Source: Companilactobacillus baiquanensis (GTDB lineage: Bacteria; Bacillota; Bacilli; Lactobacillales; Lactobacillaceae). Taken from it: DNA of 64,000 nucleotides. Position numbers and translations under genes: made by a program. The notes under the pieces are model-generated. The model did no database searches. It was not told where the DNA came from and was given only the letters and a program-made list of their open reading frames with translations. The stretch lies in contig NZ_RHOQ01000002.1 of NCBI RefSeq assembly GCF_003946605.1, positions 310,001 to 374,000 of the forward strand, given 5' to 3'. This document shows, in pieces, positions 9,433 through 17,584 of this stretch; positions within the stretch are counted from its first letter, which is position 1, and each line of letters starts with the position of its first letter.

Positions 9433-9840
9433 ATCAAACAATTTAAAATATTTGTAATTATATTTGTTGGAGCATTTATTGGTAGTAATCTCCGCTATGT
9501 TGAAGGACTACTGTTTACGGCTAATAATGGCTTTCCGTGGGGGACGGTTATTGCTAATCTTTCAGGAGCGCTATTCTTACCGTTTTTGATCCATTATTTA
9601 CAAGACCGTTATAAGTTGTCATCACAAGTGATTTTATCGCTTAGTACTGGATTATTAGGCTCTTATACGACCTTTTCAACTTTTACGGCTGACGCATATA
9701 AATTATTTCAGACGGGTAATTGGAATTACTTGATTTTATATTTACTATTGACCATTATTGGGGGATTTTTATGTGCGTTGATAGGTAATTACTGGGCAGC
9801 TTCTCGGGCCTTTTTGGATTTTGCAAGGAGGCAATCATGA
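9433..9840 (+). CDS. crcB: CrcB/Fluc fluoride channel subunit 1, non-standard start
   Basis: About 135 aa with four membrane helices; it exports fluoride as a dual-topology dimer. Signature residues: G-A-F-I-G-S-N-L-R-Y near the N-terminus, WGTVIANLSGALFLPF, and GSYTTFSTF (the polar Phe-box region). The frame is open from 9400, but no ATG, GTG or TTG occurs until TTG at 9586, which would delete the first third. The family N-terminus aligns with ATC at 9433, nine bases after GGGGA. So either ATC is used or ATG was changed by one base. The stop overlaps the ATG of the next crcB gene by 4 bp. Confidence 0.8.
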   Translation: MKQFKIFVIIFVGAFIGSNLRYVEGLLFTANNGFPWGTVIANLSGALFLPFLIHYLQDRYKLSSQVILSLSTGLLGSYTTFSTFTADAYKLFQTGNWNYLILYLLLTIIGGFLCALIGNYWAASRAFLDFARRQS

Positions 9841-10184
9841 TTATTAATTCACTACTAGTTGGATTTGGAGCTGCTTTTGGCGCATACATTAGAAATTTTT
9901 TGACATTGATTTCTCGTAAAGTGAAAATAGATTTTCCATTCATGACCATGCTGATCAATATAAGCGGATCGTTTGTTTTAGGATATTTGACAGCTTCGGT
10001 AACTGATAAAAAAATGTTATTATTTTTAGGTACCGGAATATGTGGTGGTTTTACTACTTTTGGCACATTTAACATGGAATTAAGTCAACTTTGGTTTCAA
10101 AGACGCTTTATTAGTTGTCTTATTTATTTTAGTTTGACCTACATTTTTGGTATATTAGGTTTTATTATCGGAATTCACATATAG
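9837..10184 (+). CDS. crcB: CrcB/Fluc fluoride channel subunit 2
   Basis: 115 aa and four membrane helices, with the family motifs GFGAAFGAYIRN, FMTMLINISGSFVLG (pore Asn) and GICGGFTTFGTF. Firmicutes often encode two CrcB proteins in tandem that form a heterodimeric F- channel, one in each orientation. The ATGA overlap with the upstream gene fits that pairing. Ribosome site AAGGAGG lies inside the upstream gene at about 9825. Confidence 0.92.
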   Translation: MIINSLLVGFGAAFGAYIRNFLTLISRKVKIDFPFMTMLINISGSFVLGYLTASVTDKKMLLFLGTGICGGFTTFGTFNMELSQLWFQRRFISCLIYFSLTYIFGILGFIIGIHI

Positions 10185-10197
10185 GAAGTAATTTTAA

Positions 10198-10614
10198 ATG
10201 AATGAATCAATTTGGAATGAAAGTACTAAGCCCAATATTTTAAACTCGACTAGATTATATTTTCAAGATATGTTTGTTGGCGCAAAGAGAATGGGACGCG
10301 CCGATTTTTGGTGGGGTCTGTTAGGTATGACTTTACTGACAGTCGTTTTAATGACGGTATTCGGATTTCTTATGAACGTTTTGTCGTTGAGAAGTTTCTA
10401 TTGGAGCGCCGTTATGGGAGTGGCATTCGCCATGACCTTTGGTTATTATTGGATAGCAGTTTTCACCGCTACGATCAGAAGACTTCATGATCGTAATATG
10501 CGTGGCTGGTGGACTTTGCTATATGTTATCCCGATCATCGGAGAATTATTATTAGTTATTTTTACAGTCCTACCACAAAAAAATAGTTCTAAATGGCCTA
10601 GATTTATAGATTGA
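10198..10614 (+). CDS. DUF805 family membrane protein
   Basis: 138 aa with three or four membrane helices. The DUF805 pattern is clear: YFQDMFVGAKRMGRADFWWG at the N-terminus, TATIRRLHDRNMRGWWTLL in the middle, and a final helix. DUF805 proteins (YhaH-like) are inner-membrane proteins of unknown function. The gene lies 13 bp behind crcB with GGAAG as ribosome site and shares the crcB transcript, which ends at the terminator at 10621. Confidence 0.85.
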   Translation: MNESIWNESTKPNILNSTRLYFQDMFVGAKRMGRADFWWGLLGMTLLTVVLMTVFGFLMNVLSLRSFYWSAVMGVAFAMTFGYYWIAVFTATIRRLHDRNMRGWWTLLYVIPIIGELLLVIFTVLPQKNSSKWPRFID

Positions 10615-10620
10615 AATGTT

Positions 10621-10672
10621 AAAAGACCTTATTTTCAGCTCGGTTATTTGTTGAAGATAAGGTCTTTTTTTC
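10621..10672 (+). terminator. intrinsic terminator
   Basis: AAAAGACCTTAT...ATAAGGTCTTTT is a perfect 12-bp stem followed by TTTT. It ends the crcB-crcB-DUF805 unit. Confidence 0.9.
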
Positions 10673-10814
10673 TTGTAATTATTTTTGAAAAAATATTTTA
10701 CGATAAATGATACTTTTCTACATTTTTAATTTTATATAATGGAGGTAATGATATTTACAAATAAATCATAAAAAAATAAGTAAGGAATTAATATTTACTG
10801 AGGAGTGAATGTTT

Positions 10815-13205
10815 ATGAAAAGAGGATACCAAAAGTCACTTTTTCTGTCCCTTTTCTTTGCTGTTTTTATGTTTTTAAGCGTATTTTCAGGAGCTGAAAA
10901 TGTTCAAGCGGCTACTATTACAGGGAAAGAAATTGATGATGGGATAACGGATTGGACTAGTCAAGGAAACTCGGTGGTTGGGAGTAAGACCATCAATAGT
11001 AAGTTATCGCTTGGTTACACCTTTGGATTAGCTAACGATTCTAGTGGTAATGTAACTAACGGTAATGATACAAGTGTGGTAAATCCAAGTACAGCTAATG
11101 GATATAACAATATCAGTTATTCAAAAATGAATGTCTTTTTAAACGATACAGGAAATTATGTGGGATCAGTCTTTCAATCAGGTAGTACTAACAGTACCAA
11201 TATTAAACCTGAAAATGTTTCATTGACGTCTCCTGATTTTGGAATAGTATTTTCTAAATCAGATAAGGGAACTAATGGTATAAATTCTAAAGATTACTCT
11301 GTTTTAATGAATATGACCGGTAAAAAATATTTTACCGGAACGGATGCTAACGGAAATAAGGCTTCAAAAATAGTTGGTAACTATAGTAAAACAGATAGTT
11401 ATGGAACTCATAATTTTGTGATTGAAATACTTCTTCGAGTCTCGCCAGGTAATGCGGCTTTAGTGCAAAGAGAAATGTATGTAAAAAATACCAGTACATC
11501 AGCTCAATCCTTTGGTGTTTTCTTTGGTGAAGATACGAAACTAGGAAAATTTGATACCGTCCGTGTAAAAGATCTTGGAAATAAACATGGTGTATATATT
11601 GAAGATGGTTCTTACAAATTAATGGTCAGTAACAGTGTCCCTGATGGATTCACTAAGTATACTGGACAAGATTATACTTCTGCTAGTTCCATGAATTGGT
11701 TAGGAAAATTTAGTGATAAAACAATTGCTGGTACTGGTGATGAGTCGTCTAACAATAACTATGGACAAAACTTGTCGACAGGATCTGACAGTGCTTATAC
11801 GTTAGCTTGGCCTTACGTTACAGATCTGCAAGTAGGAGAAACCGCTCATTTTGGCTCAGGTATGGGCGTTACGGAATCTCCATATTCAGTTCCTACACCC
11901 AAAAAGAGTTTTACTAATGAAACTAGCACTGATGGTAAAAATCGTGTTGGAGATAAATTGAAATTTACTTTAGGCATAGGTAATTTTGGATATCAAAGTC
12001 AATGGAATTTATCTAATATCAAGGATAAAATCCCTGCTGGTCTACAAATAGATCCTAGCTCTATCAAGAAAATAGATGCTAATGGAACAACTACTTCAAT
12101 CGATAGTTCAGCTTATGATGCAACGACTAAGACATTAAATGCACCTGTTAATACAGCTTTGACTGATGGTCAAGAAGCAGCAATTACATTTGAAGCTACT
12201 ATAACTTCGGATGCTGATGGAGCTACTATTAATAATACAGGTGACTTTTTAGGAACTGATCCTAATGAGGATAACGGCGTTATAAAGACATATTCTGCAT
12301 CAGTTAATATCCCCGTTGAAGGAAATCCATATAAGGATTCATTTACACAAGAGATAAAAAACTCTAAAGATACAAATTGGGGTACAAGTGCCAAAGGTAC
12401 AAAAGGTGACACTGTCGATTTTAAAAATACCTACACAGTTCTATCTAACAGTACAGATTCATTTCAAGGAAGGACCGCTACATTTAAACCAGATATACCT
12501 GCTGGATTAACTGCAAGTGGAGATGCAACCTTTACATTTAGCGATGGTAGTCAGTCATATACTTCTTCTGCCAATGCGGGTACGATCATAATGTACGAAC
12601 TCAAACCAGGTGATTCAGTCACGGTAACGTATTCCGCAACTATAACGGGAGATGCGGGGTCAACATTATATAACGATGCTACATTATCTAATGGTAAAAC
12701 TAGTTCAGGTACTAGTTTAGGTACTTTGACGACTAATCAAACAACGGTCAATATTGAAAACTTAATTGGATTCACTTCAATTCCAACCAAAATAGATTTT
12801 GGAACTGTCCATATGGCTGGAAAAGAGAAGACTTTATCTAATATAAGTACTGAAGGTCAATTGATCGTCAATAATTCTAGTGAAAAACCATACGATGTTA
12901 CGGTAAGTTATGATAATAATGATCAAAATACACAACTAAAAGATCCTCTTACTGGTACAGTGTTAGCACCTTCAACAGATTCTGGATTATTGTTCCTCAA
13001 ACAAAGAACAAGTTCAGATACAGATTCTGGAACTTGGCAATCTGTTGATACAACAGGGACTAAAATTAGAAATGATGCTTTCACTGGAAATCAGGATTTG
13101 ACTAATTATATTGGAGTTGGAGATTGGCGGCTTAAACTCGCTCCGACTACTAATCCTGGTGGTTATAGCGGTAAAATAACTTGGAATATTTCTGATAGTA
13201 TTTAA
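10815..13205 (+). CDS. large secreted surface protein with WxL-like C-terminal domain
   Basis: 796 aa. Signal peptide MKRGYQKSLFLSLF...GAENVQAA, cut before about residue 35. Residues 35-350 are a beta-rich, Asn/Ser/Thr-rich domain. About 360-640 contain two DUF11-like beta-sandwich repeats (NRVGDKLKFTLGIGNFGYQSQW..., TVDFKNTYTVLSNSTDSF...). The last ~150 residues resemble a WxL domain, with two spaced W-x-L/I motifs, DWRLKL and ITWNI, which bind peptidoglycan non-covalently. There is no LPXTG anchor. It is probably an adhesin-like protein working with DUF916 proteins such as those at 25-28 kb. Start ATG 10815 is 9 nt after AGGAG; ATG 10809 is too close. TATAAT occurs at 10735. Confidence 0.8.
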   Translation: MKRGYQKSLFLSLFFAVFMFLSVFSGAENVQAATITGKEIDDGITDWTSQGNSVVGSKTINSKLSLGYTFGLANDSSGNVTNGNDTSVVNPSTANGYNNISYSKMNVFLNDTGNYVGSVFQSGSTNSTNIKPENVSLTSPDFGIVFSKSDKGTNGINSKDYSVLMNMTGKKYFTGTDANGNKASKIVGNYSKTDSYGTHNFVIEILLRVSPGNAALVQREMYVKNTSTSAQSFGVFFGEDTKLGKFDTVRVKDLGNKHGVYIEDGSYKLMVSNSVPDGFTKYTGQDYTSASSMNWLGKFSDKTIAGTGDESSNNNYGQNLSTGSDSAYTLAWPYVTDLQVGETAHFGSGMGVTESPYSVPTPKKSFTNETSTDGKNRVGDKLKFTLGIGNFGYQSQWNLSNIKDKIPAGLQIDPSSIKKIDANGTTTSIDSSAYDATTKTLNAPVNTALTDGQEAAITFEATITSDADGATINNTGDFLGTDPNEDNGVIKTYSASVNIPVEGNPYKDSFTQEIKNSKDTNWGTSAKGTKGDTVDFKNTYTVLSNSTDSFQGRTATFKPDIPAGLTASGDATFTFSDGSQSYTSSANAGTIIMYELKPGDSVTVTYSATITGDAGSTLYNDATLSNGKTSSGTSLGTLTTNQTTVNIENLIGFTSIPTKIDFGTVHMAGKEKTLSNISTEGQLIVNNSSEKPYDVTVSYDNNDQNTQLKDPLTGTVLAPSTDSGLLFLKQRTSSDTDSGTWQSVDTTGTKIRNDAFTGNQDLTNYIGVGDWRLKLAPTTNPGGYSGKITWNISDSI

Positions 13206-13373
13206 CTCCGGATAAAAATAAAAAAAGCCTGCTGTGGGACCGCCTTGAGCCTTGTCTCAAGGCTCGATTTTAAGCTTTGCATAGTACGCAAATCTTAAAA
13301 TTCGTCCTGATCTGTAAGCGACAAGTCGCTAACAGTTCTTTCACTGCTGGCTTTTTTGATTTTTATCCTCCGA
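13205..13373 (+). repeat. branched palindromic repeat, copy 1
   Basis: Between two convergent genes. The outer stem GGATAAAAAT/AAAAAAGCC (13210-13229) pairs with GGCTTTTTT/ATTTTTATCC (13349-13368) and encloses three hairpins. (a) GCCTTGAG...CTCAAGGC. (b) ATTTTAAG-C-TTTGC...GCAAA-T-CTTAAAAT. (c) CTGT-AGCGAC...GTCGCT-ACAG. The ends carry CTCCGG and CCTCCG. Three other copies in this window share the layout (18,303; 18,873; 29,656). It also works as a terminator-like stem behind the surface-protein gene. Confidence 0.85.
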
Positions 13374-13394
13374 TATGTATAAATTTGATTACTA

Positions 13395-13437
13395 AAAAGG
13401 GACCTTACAATCTAAGATTGCAGGATCTCTTTTTTAG
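13395..13437. terminator. bidirectional terminator
   Basis: AAAGGGACCTTACAATC pairs with GATTGCAGGATCTCTTT with few mismatches, with A/T tracts on both sides. It overlaps the last codon of the leftward hxlR-type gene. Confidence 0.7.
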
Positions 13438-13823
13438 TCTACATAAGGAACATTGTCTGGTTCGACGTTTTCGCTATTTAGTAGAATGATATTTTCACCA
13501 CGTTTTTTGCGGAGTGCAATGTCATGTTCACCCCAAAGGCATAGTGCTTCAAGAATGCGATTTAGGCTTTCTCCATAATCAGTTAATGAATATTCAACTT
13601 TTGGTGGAACTTGACTATAAATTTTACGACTTACAATTCCGTCGTCTTCAAGTTCACGTAATTGTTGCGTCAGCATTTTTTGAGTAATATTGGGGATCGC
13701 ACGTCTTAATTGTCCGGTACGCATGGTTTGATGTTTTAGATGACAGAGAATAATAGGTTTCCACTTTCCACCAATAATATTCATAGTAGCTTCAACGCCA
13801 ATATTATAAACTGCTTGTTTCAT
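13434..13823 (-). CDS. HxlR-family transcriptional regulator
   Basis: 129 aa. The HxlR winged helix covers nearly the whole protein: MNIIGGKWKPIILCHL, MRTGQLRRAIPNITQKMLTQQLRELEDDGIV, and VEYSLTDYGESL. There is one Cys in HLK-flanking helix 1 (LCHL) and one later (LCLWG), so redox or electrophile sensing is possible but not shown. It lies 45 bp downstream of the MFS exporter on the same strand, a common pairing in which the regulator controls the efflux gene. Start ATG 13823 has AAAGGAACGGTGA upstream. Confidence 0.92.
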   Translation of the reverse strand: MKQAVYNIGVEATMNIIGGKWKPIILCHLKHQTMRTGQLRRAIPNITQKMLTQQLRELEDDGIVSRKIYSQVPPKVEYSLTDYGESLNRILEALCLWGEHDIALRKKRGENIILLNSENVEPDNVPYVD

Positions 13824-13868
13824 CTATTTCACCGTTCCTTTACTTGAGTAAGGATAATCTTACCATTA

Positions 13869-15092
13869 TTATTTTGTTTGGCAATTTGATTGTAACTTGA
13901 GATCTTCACTAGAAACAATATTTTTGTTTCCTAATTTCATTAAGACTACTGTTAGAACAACACTTATTAAAATCATACCAATTCCGATCCAGGGGGTATT
14001 AATTAATTGACCGGCACTAACTGCTTGTCCTCCTAGTGTTGATCCAAAAGTAATACCAACGTTAAATGCGGAAATATTTAGAGCAGATGCTAAAGAAATT
14101 TCATTTGGAGTAAATTTCTCTGCTAATTGAACGATGTAAAGTTGTAGTCCGGGAACATTCATGAAAGCAAATAACCCCATAACTAATACAGCGACTAATC
14201 CCAAGAAGTGCATATTCATTGTAAGTTCCATTAAAATCAATGCGACGCCTAAACCAATGAACATTTTTAAAAGTGCACTTAAAGGATTGCTGTTGGCAAA
14301 TCTTCCACCAAGAGTATTACCTACGGCAACGGCTAAACCGTAAAATACTAGGATAATAACGATTGCTGCTTGTGACCATTGCATTTGTTTATTCAAAATA
14401 GTTGTTAGGTATGTGTAAACTGGGAAAGTAGCACCATATCCTAATGCTGTAATGATCAAGATCAAAAGTAATTGTGGTTGCTTGAGGATCTTCCAGATAC
14501 CTTTAACACTAGTTGGCCTTGGTAATGGCAAGTCATTTGGTACGAGCATAAAGTTAGTAATTAAGCCGATGAATCCTAAGATAACTAGGAATAGAAATGA
14601 AGCGCGCCAACCTAAATTTTGGCCGATAAAAGTTCCTAGCGGAACACCTGTGACTGTGGCAACGGTCAATCCTGTAAACATAATAGCAATTGCTGAAGCA
14701 CGTTTATTCGGTGCGACAACATCTGCGGCAATCAATGAAGCAATTGCCATAAAGATTCCATGTGACAAGGCTGTGATCACACGTCCTGCTAACAAGATCC
14801 AAAAAGTTGGTGCTAGTGCGGCGATTAAATTTCCGAGTACAAAACTGATCATGATACCTACTAATAATTTTTTTCGATTCCATCTATTAGTTAGTAAAGT
14901 TAAAATTGGGGCACCAAACATGATCCCCATGGCGTAAATTGAGACGGTCAAGCCTCCGGTTGCTAGTGAAACATTAAAAGTTCTAGTTAAGAGCGGCATA
15001 ATACCGACACTGATAAATTCGGTTGATCCAATGGCAAATGCGCTGATAGCAAGTGACATTAAAATCCAATTTGATGATACTTTGTTATTCAT
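13869..15092 (-). CDS. MFS efflux transporter (AraJ/DHA1 type)
   Basis: 407 aa with 12 membrane helices. The start is typical of DHA1 drug/sugar efflux permeases (FAIGSTEFISVGIMPLL), with motif A between helices 2 and 3 (LTNRWNRKKLLVG) and motif C in helix 5 (TGLTVATVTGVPLGTFIG), which marks antiporters. It likely exports a small organic molecule by proton exchange; the substrate is unknown. It is upstream of, and probably co-transcribed with, the HxlR regulator. Start ATG 15092 has AAAGGAG upstream. Confidence 0.9.
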   Translation of the reverse strand: MNNKVSSNWILMSLAISAFAIGSTEFISVGIMPLLTRTFNVSLATGGLTVSIYAMGIMFGAPILTLLTNRWNRKKLLVGIMISFVLGNLIAALAPTFWILLAGRVITALSHGIFMAIASLIAADVVAPNKRASAIAIMFTGLTVATVTGVPLGTFIGQNLGWRASFLFLVILGFIGLITNFMLVPNDLPLPRPTSVKGIWKILKQPQLLLILIITALGYGATFPVYTYLTTILNKQMQWSQAAIVIILVFYGLAVAVGNTLGGRFANSNPLSALLKMFIGLGVALILMELTMNMHFLGLVAVLVMGLFAFMNVPGLQLYIVQLAEKFTPNEISLASALNISAFNVGITFGSTLGGQAVSAGQLINTPWIGIGMILISVVLTVVLMKLGNKNIVSSEDLKLQSNCQTK

Positions 15093-15299
15093 ATTTGATA
15101 ACTCCTTTGCGTTGAAATATAAGCATGAGTATCATTATATGGGGTTAGGATAAATAAACAATTACGTACTTTAAAGTGCAATAGGTACTAAAAAGTACCT
15201 GTAAAATACAAAAAAATTAAATTATTTCAAAACCTTATTCTGATAGTAATTTGAAGCACTTTATATATTAGAAATTTACTCATATTATTAGATTATTTG

Positions 15300-15328
15300 T
15301 TGACAGGTTAATCTGATAATGTTTTACT
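15300..15328 (+). promoter_or_regulatory. promoter of the attenuated ABC operon
   Basis: TTGACA (15300-15305), a 17-bp spacer and an extended -10, TGT-TTTACT (15320-15328). Expected RNA start is about 15335, some 40 nt before the leader ORF. Confidence 0.7.
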
Positions 15329-15372
15329 AGGAAACATAATAAAACAGACATGAAAGGAAGAGGCAATTAATT

Positions 15373-15435
15373 ATGATAGAAAATCAACTTAAACATTTAA
15401 ATAGTCAATTTGCCTTTAGCTTTTTCTTTAGATAG
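15373..15435 (+). CDS. phenylalanine-rich leader peptide
   Basis: A 20-codon ORF with a strong ribosome site (AAAGGAAGAGG, 9 nt before ATG). The peptide ends QFAFSFFFR: five of the last eight residues are Phe (codons at 15409, 15415, 15421, 15424, 15427), then Arg and TAG. It has no other recognisable feature. The Phe run resembles the pheA/pheST leader peptides of enteric bacteria. It lies between a promoter and a set of alternative hairpins ending in a terminator, upstream of an aromatic-amino-acid-type ABC importer. So I read it as a ribosome sensor of charged tRNA-Phe. It is too short for automatic gene calling. Confidence 0.72.
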   Translation: MIENQLKHLNSQFAFSFFFR

Positions 15436-15608
15436 CGTTTGTATTCAATCTCTTGGATACGGACGCACACGCAGCGTTCGTATCTATTGATTGGCTAAAG
15501 TTATTAATCATGTCGCTAAGCCAGATAGATGCGAGTTGAATCTATCTGGAAATAATATTCGGGCCCGATATTAAACCAGATGGATTCTACTAATCTATCT
15601 GGTTTTTT
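15414..15608 (+). promoter_or_regulatory. attenuator with competing hairpins
   Basis: Upper part: a (15435-15444) can pair with b (15456-15466), and b can instead pair with c (15474-15484). CTTTAGC inside the Phe codon run (15414-15420) is complementary to GCTAAAG (15494-15500). Lower part: 1 (15521-15530) pairs with 2 (15540-15549); 3 (15576-15585) pairs with 4 (15593-15602) and is followed by TTTTTT, an intrinsic terminator. Segments 2 and 3 are also complementary over 12 bp around a palindromic TCGGGCCCGA core, giving an antiterminator. No T-box sequence or known riboswitch core is present. Confidence 0.7.
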
Positions 15609-15631
15609 ATTTTCTCTGGAGGGATAAGAAT

Positions 15632-16600
15632 ATGAAAAAATATTTAATGGGATTAGTAACATTAATAATGGCAGTATTAGTTTTGGCAGGTTGTTCTTCA
15701 AATGCCAGTTCGGATAAAAAGACTTTAAACGTTGGAATTTTACAAATTGTTCAGCATGGTTCACTTGATGCAGCAAGGGATGGTTTCAAATCGGGATTGA
15801 ATCAAGAAATTAAGTCACATGATAAAGATATTAAAGTTAAATACGATTATATGAATGCTCAAGGAGATCAATCTAATTTGAACTCAATGAGCCAACAATT
15901 AACACAAAAAAAGCATGACCTATTACTAGGAATTGCTACACCAGCAGCTCAAGCGTTAAGTAAGAAAACTAAAGATACACCAATTTTAGTTACAGCCGTT
16001 ACTGATCCTAAATCAGCTGGATTAGTTAAATCAAACGACAAACCAAAGACAAATGTTTCGGGAACAAGAGATTTAGGACCAGTTACAAAGCAGATCAAAT
16101 TACTGACAACTTTGACAAAATCAGATAAGCCATTAGGTGTTTTATATAATTCATCTGAAGAGAATTCAGTTTTACAAGTAAAAATGGCAAAGAAATATGC
16201 TAAGAAAAACAATATTAAATTAAACGTAGTCAGTGTTACAAGCACAAATGATGTTGCCAGTGCCGTTGACGGTTTGAAAGATAAAGTAGCAGGAATATAT
16301 CTTCCAACAGATAATTTGATGGCAAGTTCTATGAAAACAATTGGTAAAAAAGCCAAAGAAGCTAAGTTGCCAGTAGTTACTGGATCGATCGAAATGGCTC
16401 AAGATGGTGGAACAGCTACTTATGGATTAAACTATCGTGATCTTGGTAAACAAACAGGTAAGATGGCTTATAAAGTTTTAGTTGAAAATAAGAAAATTGA
16501 AGATATGCCAGTAGAAAAATCTAAAACATTACACTTGTACATCAACAAAGCTAATGCCAAAGAAATTGGTTTAGATCCAACAAAGATTGAAAAACCTTAA
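15632..16600 (+). CDS. ABC substrate-binding lipoprotein (TrpX-like)
   Basis: 322 aa. Lipoprotein signal with lipobox LAGC at about residues 18-21; the mature protein is tethered by Cys21. It belongs to the ABC_sub_bind family (PF04392): KTLNVGILQIVQHGSLDAARDGF, LLLGIATPAAQAL, ILVTAVTDPKSAGLV, TYGLNYRDLGKQTGKMA. Streptococcal homologues (TrpX) serve tryptophan uptake. Here the Phe-rich leader suggests phenylalanine or a related aromatic compound, which is inference. First gene of a three-gene importer. Start ATG 15632 follows CTGGAGGG. Confidence 0.88.
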   Translation: MKKYLMGLVTLIMAVLVLAGCSSNASSDKKTLNVGILQIVQHGSLDAARDGFKSGLNQEIKSHDKDIKVKYDYMNAQGDQSNLNSMSQQLTQKKHDLLLGIATPAAQALSKKTKDTPILVTAVTDPKSAGLVKSNDKPKTNVSGTRDLGPVTKQIKLLTTLTKSDKPLGVLYNSSEENSVLQVKMAKKYAKKNNIKLNVVSVTSTNDVASAVDGLKDKVAGIYLPTDNLMASSMKTIGKKAKEAKLPVVTGSIEMAQDGGTATYGLNYRDLGKQTGKMAYKVLVENKKIEDMPVEKSKTLHLYINKANAKEIGLDPTKIEKP

Positions 16601-16618
16601 AAAGGAGTGCTAAACAAT

Positions 16619-17584
16619 ATGCTAATATCCAGTTTAGGACAAGGATTATTATGGGCACCACTAGTAATTGGTGTGTTTATTACCTTTAGAATTTTAGATA
16701 TTCCAGATTTAACAACTGAAGGAAGTTTTCCTTTTGGTGCAGCAATGACAATTAGTCTAATGCTAAATGGTCAATCAGCTTTTACAGCAACATTGATGGG
16801 ATTCTTAGCCGGTTGTTTAGGCGGATTTGTAACGGGGATTCTTGATACTAAGTTACATATTCCATCACTATTAGCCGGAATTTTAACAATGACCGGACTT
16901 TATTCAGTCAATATGCACGTCATGGGTAAATCCAATGTACCGTTGTTAACGCAAAAAGTTTTAACAGATTATTTACCTAGTTGGGCAACGGAGATCCAGA
17001 CAATTGTCCTAGGTGTAATTATTGTTGGATTAGTAATCTTGGTTCTCTATTTATTATTCAAAACTCGTTTAGGATTGTCTTTGATGGCAACGGGAAATAA
17101 TAAAAATATGAGTGCCGCAAATGGGATCAATACTGATGGGATGATTATTTTTGGCTATACAATTTCCAATGGATTGATTGCTTTGTCAGGTTCGTTGATT
17201 GCTCAAAGTAATGGTTATGCCGATATTGGTATGGGAATTGGAACGATCGTTATTGGATTAGCATCTGTTTTAGTAGGTGAAATTTTCCTTCGTGGCAGAA
17301 ATATTCTAGTTAGACTTTCAGCTATGGTAATAGGTGCGATCTTATACCGTTTCTTACTAACAGTTGCGATGGGATTAGGCTTCCCACCAGATGATCTAAA
17401 GATTTTATCAGCGATTATTTTAGTTATCGTTATATGTGTACCAATCGTCAGAAATAAACTTAAAACACGTAAACAATTAAAAATATATCTATCTCAGTTA
17501 ACGGAAGGTGAACAAGATGAGCAAATCACAAGTGTTAAGCGTACAAAATTTACAAAAGGTGTTCTTTCCGGGGACAGAGAATGA
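16619..17584 (+). CDS. ABC transporter permease (TrpY-like)
   Basis: 321 aa with about eight or nine membrane helices of the LivH/RbsC-like permease family paired with PF04392 binding proteins: FRILDIPDLTTEGSFPFGAAM, HIPSLLAGILTMTGLYSVN, TNGMIIFGY-type loop, and GEIFLRGRNILVRLSAMVIGAILYRFLL. I take ATG at 16619, 11 nt from AAGGAG, rather than GTG at 16607, which lies in the ribosome site. The end overlaps the ATPase start by 68 bp, so translation of the two is coupled. Confidence 0.87.
   Translation: MLISSLGQGLLWAPLVIGVFITFRILDIPDLTTEGSFPFGAAMTISLMLNGQSAFTATLMGFLAGCLGGFVTGILDTKLHIPSLLAGILTMTGLYSVNMHVMGKSNVPLLTQKVLTDYLPSWATEIQTIVLGVIIVGLVILVLYLLFKTRLGLSLMATGNNKNMSAANGINTDGMIIFGYTISNGLIALSGSLIAQSNGYADIGMGIGTIVIGLASVLVGEIFLRGRNILVRLSAMVIGAILYRFLLTVAMGLGFPPDDLKILSAIILVIVICVPIVRNKLKTRKQLKIYLSQLTEGEQDEQITSVKRTKFTKGVLSGDRE

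Noticed and set aside
13205..13373. CRISPR array or insertion-sequence ends
   Set aside because: No regular spacer/repeat alternation, and no transposase ORF in or near any of the four copies.
14161..14937. ORFs on the plus strand within the MFS gene
   Set aside because: Shadow frames of a clear 12-helix transporter; composition is atypical and no ribosome site is present.
15435..15608. T-box leader for the ABC operon
   Set aside because: No TGGNACCGCG-type bulge and no stem I layout; the leader ORF with Phe codons explains the region better.
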